From NCBI GenBank assembly GCA_964554105.1, contig CAZKNF010000069.1:1-18345 (forward strand): 18,345 nt of DNA, in the 5' to 3' direction. Each line of letters starts with the position of its first letter. Positions within the stretch are counted from its first letter, which is position 1. The stretch comes from CAZKNF01 sp964554105. Its GTDB lineage: Bacteria > Bacteroidota > Rhodothermia > Rhodothermales > VXPQ01. Positions 14,172 through 18,345 of this stretch are shown here, one piece after another. Below the pieces are notes generated by a model. The model was not told the DNA's origin. It did not search any database and saw only the letters and a program-made list of their open reading frames with translations. Made by a program: the position numbers and the translations under genes.

Positions 14172-14759
14172 ATGTCAGTAGTCTACTCGAGTATGATGGA
14201 TCTGGGGGTGGATGCCCCCTCGTTCGACCTCCCGGCGGTGAATCCGGACGTGGACGGCCACGGCGGAACGCAACGGAGTCTCGACGACTTCGCCGGCGCA
14301 GATGTTCTGGTCGTCGTCTTCACCTGCAATCACTGCCCTTACGCAAAGCACGTCGAGGATCCGCTCATCCGCATCGCGTCGAATTACGCCGAAAAGGGGG
14401 TGGCCTTCGTCGCCATCAGCTCGAACGATCCGAGTCAATATCCTGACGATTCGTTCGATTCGATGCGACGGCGCGCTCGCGAAAAAGATTATTCCTTCCC
14501 GTACCTGTTCGACGAGACGCAGGAGACGGCTCGTGCGTACGGCGCCGTGTGCACTCCGGATTTCTTCGTCTTCGACGCCGACAGAAAGCTTGCCTATCGT
14601 GGTCGTTTTGACGACACCAATCCAAGCCGGGGAACGGCTACGGGAAGCGATCTCACCACCGCGATTGACCAGCTGCTCGAAAAGGGCGAGGTTACGATCG
14701 AACAGCGCCCGTCGATGGGTTGCAATATAAAATGGAAGCCGGGCACGCAACCGTATTAA
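14172..14759 (+). CDS. Thioredoxin-fold redoxin (AhpC/TSA-like) with CNHC motif
   Basis: A 195-residue protein of the thioredoxin-like redoxin group. The active-site motif is TCNHCPYAKHVEDPL, with Cys52 and Cys55 as the CxxC pair at the start of the first helix. VAFVAISSNDPSQYPDDSFDSM and YLFDETQETARAYGAVCTPDFFVFD (with the Cys127-Thr-Pro cis-proline loop) are typical of this peroxiredoxin/TlpA-like family. The C-terminal SMGCNIKWKPG (Cys184) is a recurrent ending in the family. There is no signal peptide, so it probably acts as a cytoplasmic thiol-disulphide oxidoreductase or peroxidase; the partner is unknown. The ATG at 14172 is used; ATGs at 14193 and 14196 are also possible. The antiporter frame begins 36 nt after its stop. 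Confidence 0.85.
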   Translation: MSVVYSSMMDLGVDAPSFDLPAVNPDVDGHGGTQRSLDDFAGADVLVVVFTCNHCPYAKHVEDPLIRIASNYAEKGVAFVAISSNDPSQYPDDSFDSMRRRAREKDYSFPYLFDETQETARAYGAVCTPDFFVFDADRKLAYRGRFDDTNPSRGTATGSDLTTAIDQLLEKGEVTIEQRPSMGCNIKWKPGTQPY

Positions 14760-14795
14760 TCTCTCGTCTACGCACCCGCAACCGCCGCCTCGCAC

Positions 14796-16226
14796 TTGGG
14801 CTGGATCGTTCTTCTCCCACCAATCGTTGCCATCGTCCTGGCACTCTGGACGAGGCAGGTCTACCTCTCGCTGATCGCCGGTCTTCTGATCGGAACGACG
14901 ATTCTCGCCGGCGGCAACCCCGTTCTGGGCCTTCGCGAGCTTGGGGATCAGATGGTGGGCGTGTTCGCGGATCCGGGAAACACACGCGTGATCTTCTTCT
15001 GTCTCCTCGTCGGGGGCCTGATCGCGCTGGTTCAGGTTTCCGGCGGCGTTCAGGGATTCATCAGCCTGGCGCAGCGGATGGGATGGGGTACGACGCGGAG
15101 AGGGGCCGAGCTTCTCGCCTGGGGCGTGGGAATGGCCATATTCGTCGAGTCGAGCATCACGTCCCTGACCGTAGGTGCGGTCAGCCGCCCGTTCTTCGAC
15201 ACATTGAAGCTGCCGCGAGAAAAGCTCGCATACTACTGCGACGCGACGAGCGCCCCGGTCTGCATGTCTATCCCGCTCAACGGATGGGGCGCATATCTTC
15301 TCGGGTTGATTGCAGCCCAGGGAATCACGGAAGGGGCCGTCTCGCTGCTGGCGACGTCGCTTCTGTTCAATTTCTTCTCGATCGCCGCCATCATCTTCTC
15401 GTTTTTTCTCGCCGTGACCGGCTGGGGATTCGGTCCGATGCGGAAAGCAGAGCGTCGTGCGGCTGAGAAGGGTCAGGTGATTCGCCCGGACTCGCGGCCG
15501 ATGATCGCGGAAGAAGTGGCTGACATCCGCCCCGTCGAGCACTCGAAACACCAGGTCCGCGATCTGCTCATCCCCATTATCGTGATGGTGCTCATGATTT
15601 TCGTGGGACTGTACGTCACCGGCGACGGAAACATCATGGCCGGCAGCGGCTCGACCTCGGTGCTCTGGTCGGTAGGAACGGCGGTGCTCGTCGCCATGGT
15701 GCTCTACGCGGTGCCCCGCCGCGGACTCGGTGGAAGGGCCCTTCTTACGCCGTCCGATACGATGGACTGGGTGTTGAAGGGATCGGCAGGGCTCGTCGGC
15801 GTGACGCTGCTGATCGTCCTCGCCTTCGCGCTCGGCCAGGTGTCGCGCGAGCTCGACATGGGCACGTACGTGGTCGGAATGATAGGCACCGGAGGGCCCG
15901 TCTGGTGGATTCCGGGCGCCGTCTTCATCATCGGCTGCTTCGTGTCGTTCACGCTCGGATCGTCGTGGACGGCCTTCGCCATCCTCGTTCCGATTGCGCT
16001 CCCGCTCGCGCAGGGACTCGACATACCCATGGCGCTCGCACTGGGCGCCGTGCTCTCGGGCGGCGTCTACGGCGACCATGCCTCTCCGCTCTCCGACACG
16101 TCGATCATCTCGTCGATGTCCGCGGCATGCGACCACGTCGATCACGTCAACACGCAGCTCCCGTACACAGCGGTGCTCGCGGCCGGGGCGTTCGTCTGCT
16201 TTCTCATCGCCGGCCTGCTCGTGTAA
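14796..16226 (+). CDS. NhaC-family Na+/H+ antiporter
   Basis: A 476-residue inner-membrane protein with about 11-12 hydrophobic helices. The motif YGDHASPLSDTSIISS (425-440) is the hallmark of the NhaC family, with supporting features FVESSITSLTVGAVSRP and CDATSAPVCMSIPLNGWGAYLLG. Members exchange external H+ for internal Na+ (some for malate/lactate, as in MleN), helping with salt and pH balance. A cytoplasmic loop near residues 212-245 is charged and variable. The start is a TTG at 14796: between the redoxin stop (14757-14759) and this codon there is no ATG or GTG in frame, and the first helix begins right after it. It is probably cotranscribed with the redoxin gene. A hairpin lies directly after the stop. 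Confidence 0.9.
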   Translation: MGWIVLLPPIVAIVLALWTRQVYLSLIAGLLIGTTILAGGNPVLGLRELGDQMVGVFADPGNTRVIFFCLLVGGLIALVQVSGGVQGFISLAQRMGWGTTRRGAELLAWGVGMAIFVESSITSLTVGAVSRPFFDTLKLPREKLAYYCDATSAPVCMSIPLNGWGAYLLGLIAAQGITEGAVSLLATSLLFNFFSIAAIIFSFFLAVTGWGFGPMRKAERRAAEKGQVIRPDSRPMIAEEVADIRPVEHSKHQVRDLLIPIIVMVLMIFVGLYVTGDGNIMAGSGSTSVLWSVGTAVLVAMVLYAVPRRGLGGRALLTPSDTMDWVLKGSAGLVGVTLLIVLAFALGQVSRELDMGTYVVGMIGTGGPVWWIPGAVFIIGCFVSFTLGSSWTAFAILVPIALPLAQGLDIPMALALGAVLSGGVYGDHASPLSDTSIISSMSAACDHVDHVNTQLPYTAVLAAGAFVCFLIAGLLV

Positions 16227-16246
16227 CGGTCCCGCGGGAGGACCGT
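16226..16246 (+). terminator. Hairpin at the end of the NhaC gene
   Basis: ACGGTCC (16226-16232) pairs perfectly with GGACCGT (16240-16246) around a 7-nt loop, starting in the TAA stop codon. No T-run follows, so it may be a terminator of the U-less type or an mRNA-stabilising hairpin. Confidence 0.4.
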
Positions 16247-16298
16247 GCAGCGGGGCCGAATCCGGAACGGGCAGTCTCGGCCTTCCGTACCATCTACC

Positions 16299-16508
16299 AT
16301 GTTCGACAGCCGCGGTTTTCACTCCTGGTCAGACATTCTCCTTGGAGCGTGCGTGTTCGCGTTGATGTTCGCCCTCATGGCGGCGATGGGCGAAGCGTTC
16401 TTCGAAGGCCGCATCCAGGCCTCGCGCGTATCCGTCGGCCTCGGCGTCGGCGCGTTTATCGGATACGTGGGCGTCGGCGCGCTCCTGCGGCGAGACGTCA
16501 GGACGTGA
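16299..16508 (+). CDS. Small two-helix membrane protein, unknown function
   Basis: A 69-residue protein I do not recognise. Two hydrophobic segments are visible, ~12-32 (ILLGACVFALMFALMAAMG) and ~44-62 (VGLGVGAFIGYVGVGALL), joined by a short charged loop (EAFFEGRIQASR) and ending with RRDVRT. The Gly/Ala-rich second helix suggests close helix packing. The ATG at 16299 gives a compact start just before the first helix; a GTG at 16245 in the same frame is less likely because it sits in the hairpin after the antiporter gene. It lies 72 nt after that gene on the same strand and 115 nt before the phenylalanine hydroxylase gene. It could be an accessory membrane subunit, but nothing supports a specific role. 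Confidence 0.6.
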   Translation: MFDSRGFHSWSDILLGACVFALMFALMAAMGEAFFEGRIQASRVSVGLGVGAFIGYVGVGALLRRDVRT

Positions 16509-16623
16509 CGCCGTTTCTGATCCTGCGGCTGTCTCCAATCCCTTGCACACTCCCTCACCGTACTTTCGAGCTTACGTGTCCAACAGGAGCCGGAAGCGGT
16601 TCCAGTAAACGATAGAGGCCCAT

Positions 16624-17487
16624 ATGGCATACGACGAAGCGAGCGCGACATCTCGAAGTGCAGCGGATAACGACGACGCCCGATCGGCATACGAGAAGGC
16701 GGACGCGCAAGACGTCGATCCTCGGTGCGTACCGCAGAGTCTCGACGGCCCGCCGCCGGTGGGCGATGAGATCGAATATCCGGGCTATTCCGATCAGGAC
16801 CACGAAACGTGGCGACTTCTCGTGAACCGGCAGATGGACGTGCTTCCCGGATACGCCGGACGTGATTTTCTCCGCGGTGTCGAGATGTTCGGATTGCAGA
16901 GCGAGCGGATTCCAGCGCTTCGCGATCTAAGCCGCGTCATCGAAAAAGCGACCGGCTGGCGGGTCGCCCGGATTCCCGGACTGCTCCACGAAAAGGATTT
17001 CTTCCGTCTTTTGGCGAACCGTACGTTTCCGTCCACGGACTACATCCGGGGCCGAGACGAGCTCGACTACACCCCGGCACCCGATCTTTTCCACGACATC
17101 TTCGGCCACATGCCGATGCTGACCCAGCCCGCGTTCGCCGATTTCTACCAGATGTTCGGCCGCGCGGCGTTGAATGCCGAGGGTGCGGATCGCCCGCGCC
17201 TCGAGCGCTTCCACTGGTTCACCGTCGAGTTCGGCCTGATCCGGCAGGACGACGGCATTCGGATCTTCGGCGCCGGAATCCTATCGTCAAAAGACGAGGT
17301 GACGCACGCGCTGTCCGACAAGGTCACCAGGCTCCCTTTCGATCCCGACCGCATCGTGGAACAGGACTACGACGTATGGCATCTTCAAGACACCCTCTTC
17401 GTGCTCGACTCGTTCGAACAGCTCGTCGATGGATTTCGAAGCTGGACGCGCAAAAAGAACCTCCTCAGCCCGACGAACGCCGTCTGA
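16624..17487 (+). CDS. phhA: Phenylalanine 4-monooxygenase
   Basis: A 287-residue tetrahydropterin- and iron-dependent enzyme that hydroxylates phenylalanine to tyrosine. The non-haem iron ligands are visible: His157 and His162 in PDLFHDIFGHMP and Glu202 in HWFTVEFGLI, the 2-His-1-carboxylate triad. GAGILSSKDEVTHALS is also family-typical. It is the single-domain bacterial form, with an extra acidic, probably disordered stretch of about 45 residues at the N-terminus and no ACT regulatory domain. The start ATG at 16624 has GAGG 5 nt upstream (16615-16618), a modest ribosome site. The pterin recycling gene phhB is not in the window. acyP follows after 20 nt, so the two are probably cotranscribed; a functional link is not obvious. 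Its role may be tyrosine supply or phenylalanine breakdown. Confidence 0.95.
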   Translation: MAYDEASATSRSAADNDDARSAYEKADAQDVDPRCVPQSLDGPPPVGDEIEYPGYSDQDHETWRLLVNRQMDVLPGYAGRDFLRGVEMFGLQSERIPALRDLSRVIEKATGWRVARIPGLLHEKDFFRLLANRTFPSTDYIRGRDELDYTPAPDLFHDIFGHMPMLTQPAFADFYQMFGRAALNAEGADRPRLERFHWFTVEFGLIRQDDGIRIFGAGILSSKDEVTHALSDKVTRLPFDPDRIVEQDYDVWHLQDTLFVLDSFEQLVDGFRSWTRKKNLLSPTNAV

Positions 17488-17507
17488 ACTACGGTAACGA
17501 TCGAAAA

Positions 17508-17795
17508 ATGTCCGATGCGATAGAACGACTGGAAGCGCACGTCGGCGGACGGGTTCAGGGAGTCGGATTCCGGTATTTCACGACGCAGCAGGCTCGCCGG
17601 CTCGGACTCGATGGCTGGGTGCGCAACGAGTCCGACGGCAATGTGCGGGTCGTGGCGGAAGGACCTCGCGCCGATCTCGAGCAACTGGTCGAACGATTGC
17701 AAGACGGACCGGCGGGCTCCCGCGTCGAATTCGTGCGCCCGACGTGGACGACGGCATCGGGAGAGTTCGCCGGCTTCACCGTGCGTTACTCCTGA
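17508..17795 (+). CDS. acyP: Acylphosphatase
   Basis: A 95-residue protein, the usual size for this small ferredoxin-like-fold enzyme, which hydrolyses acyl phosphates such as carbamoyl or acetyl phosphate. The signature HVGGRVQGVGFRYFTTQQA and GLDGWVRNESDGNVRVVAEG are both present, with the catalytic Arg22 (GVGFR) and Asn40 (WVRN). The ending FAGFTVRYS is typical. The ATG at 17508 is chosen to give the standard ~90-residue length; the frame is open upstream into phhA but that part is unlike the family. It converges on the phosphorylase gene, with only 19 nt between the stops and no clear terminator. Confidence 0.95.
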   Translation: MSDAIERLEAHVGGRVQGVGFRYFTTQQARRLGLDGWVRNESDGNVRVVAEGPRADLEQLVERLQDGPAGSRVEFVRPTWTTASGEFAGFTVRYS

Positions 17796-17814
17796 TCTCC
17801 CCGGCATCCGCTGC

Positions 17815-18345
17815 TCAGCTTCCGGTCGCTGCCCGCATCGGGCGCTCCTCCGCAGGGGTATAGTACGACCGGATGTAATCGACGAGCATGCGCTCCGCGT
17901 CGAATTCGCCGGGCAGACCGGTCATGGCCGACCGCATGCGCTCCAGCCACTGGACGGGCAGCCCGCGGTCGTCTCTGTCATAGAAGGACGGTATGACGCT
18001 CCGCTCGAGCGTCTGATACAGGTACTCGGCGTCCGCCGCGTCCTGCTCGAACGGCTCCAGATGGTCGTCGTCCTCCGAGCCGATCGCCCATCCGTTGGAT
18101 CCGTTGTAGCCCTCGGGCCACCACCCGTCCAGAATGGACAGATTCAATCCGCCGTGAACGGCGATCTTCTGCCCGCTCGTTCCGCTGGCTTCCATGGGCC
18201 GCCGCGGATTGTTCAGCCAGACGTCGCAGCCCGAGACCAGCATCCGTCCGATCTCCATGTCGTAATTCTCGAGGAAGATGACGCGTCCGTTGAGCTTCGG
18301 ATGATGGCTCGCCTCGACGATCCGCTGGATGAAGCGTTTGCCGCC
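17815..18345 (-). CDS. glgP: Alpha-glucan (glycogen/maltodextrin) phosphorylase, C-terminal part
   Basis: The gene enters from the right edge; 176 C-terminal residues are visible and the frame is open to 18345, so the N-terminus is missing. The product releases glucose-1-phosphate from alpha-1,4-glucans using a pyridoxal-phosphate cofactor. The visible part starts GGKRFIQRIVEASHHPKLNGRVIFLENYD, then DVWLNNPRRPMEASGTSGQK followed by IAVHGGLNLSILDGWWPEGYNGSNGWAIG. The lysine of GTSGQK is in the place of the PLP lysine of phosphorylases. This sequence style (WLNNPRRPxEASGTSG) is that of the shorter bacterial alpha-glucan phosphorylase group rather than E. coli MalP/GlgP. An ATG at 18256-18258 is internal and not the start. 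Confidence 0.93.
   Translation of the reverse strand, partial: GGKRFIQRIVEASHHPKLNGRVIFLENYDMEIGRMLVSGCDVWLNNPRRPMEASGTSGQKIAVHGGLNLSILDGWWPEGYNGSNGWAIGSEDDDHLEPFEQDAADAEYLYQTLERSVIPSFYDRDDRGLPVQWLERMRSAMTGLPGEFDAERMLVDYIRSYYTPAEERPMRAATGS

Noticed and set aside
14175..16322. A 715-codon open frame on the minus strand
   Set aside because: It lies antisense to the redoxin and the NhaC antiporter, both with clear family motifs. Its translation is Arg/His/Asp/Glu-rich low complexity, as expected from the complement of GC-rich coding DNA, and shows no domain.
16543..16566. TTGCAC and TACTTT as a promoter of phhA
   Set aside because: The spacing is only about 12 nt, too short for sigma-70, and the boxes do not fit the Bacteroidota consensus either.
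17376..17507. Upstream extension of acyP into phhA
   Set aside because: It would add 44 unrelated residues to a protein family of about 90 residues; the ATG at 17508 gives the expected length.

Overview
The window is GC-rich, mostly single-copy chromosomal DNA from a bacterium, probably a Bacteroidota relative of the Rhodothermia/Balneolia (Salinibacter/Rhodothermus-like) type. That placement is inference. It rests on the acidic, D/E-rich proteins, an efp-accB-accC gene string, a one-RRM RNA-binding protein with a Gly/Arg tail, a BamD-like lipoprotein, and the near absence of Shine-Dalgarno sequences before most starts (one strong exception at 12375). Two 100-N runs (1918-2017, 13995-14094) mark it as a draft scaffold. 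I saw no tRNA, rRNA, CRISPR array, transposase or phage gene.

Layout: (1) 1-1467 (+), the 3' part of a clan GH-A (GH30-like) glycoside hydrolase. (2) 1496-4077 (-), three genes read leftwards: a KaiC/RAD55-like protein with degenerate ATPase motifs joined to a degenerate GGDEF-fold domain, a one-helix membrane protein cut by the first gap, and an RRM protein. (3) 4078-4613, a 536-nt divergent intergenic region with two promoter-like boxes, a 15-bp odd palindrome and a pair of imperfect direct repeats. (4) 4614-9289 (+), housekeeping genes: efp, accB, accC, gcvH, guaA. (5) 9280-12279 (+), an envelope set plus NAD synthesis: a TPR/periplasmic-binding LpoA-like protein overlapping guaA, a BamD-like lipoprotein and nadD. 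(6) 12390-13958 (+), a two-domain GH3 beta-N-acetylhexosaminidase-like protein, then the second gap. (7) 14172-17795 (+), a CxxC redoxin, an NhaC-family Na+/H+ antiporter with a TTG start, a two-helix small membrane protein, phenylalanine 4-monooxygenase and acylphosphatase. (8) 17815-18345 (-), the C-terminal part of an alpha-glucan phosphorylase running off the window.

How the genes fit together: accB and accC supply the biotin carrier and biotin carboxylase that start fatty acid synthesis, with no carboxyltransferase genes here. gcvH supplies a lipoyl carrier without its glycine-cleavage partners. guaA finishes GMP synthesis. The LpoA-like and BamD-like proteins point to cell-wall and outer-membrane assembly, and the GH3 enzyme could act in murein recycling. 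The NhaC antiporter and the acidic proteins suit a salty or alkaline habitat.

The least ordinary part is 1496-4613. It combines a probable pseudo-enzyme built from two signalling folds, a co-directional membrane protein of unknown function, and a repeat-bearing intergenic region. Whether this is a working unit cannot be decided from sequence alone.
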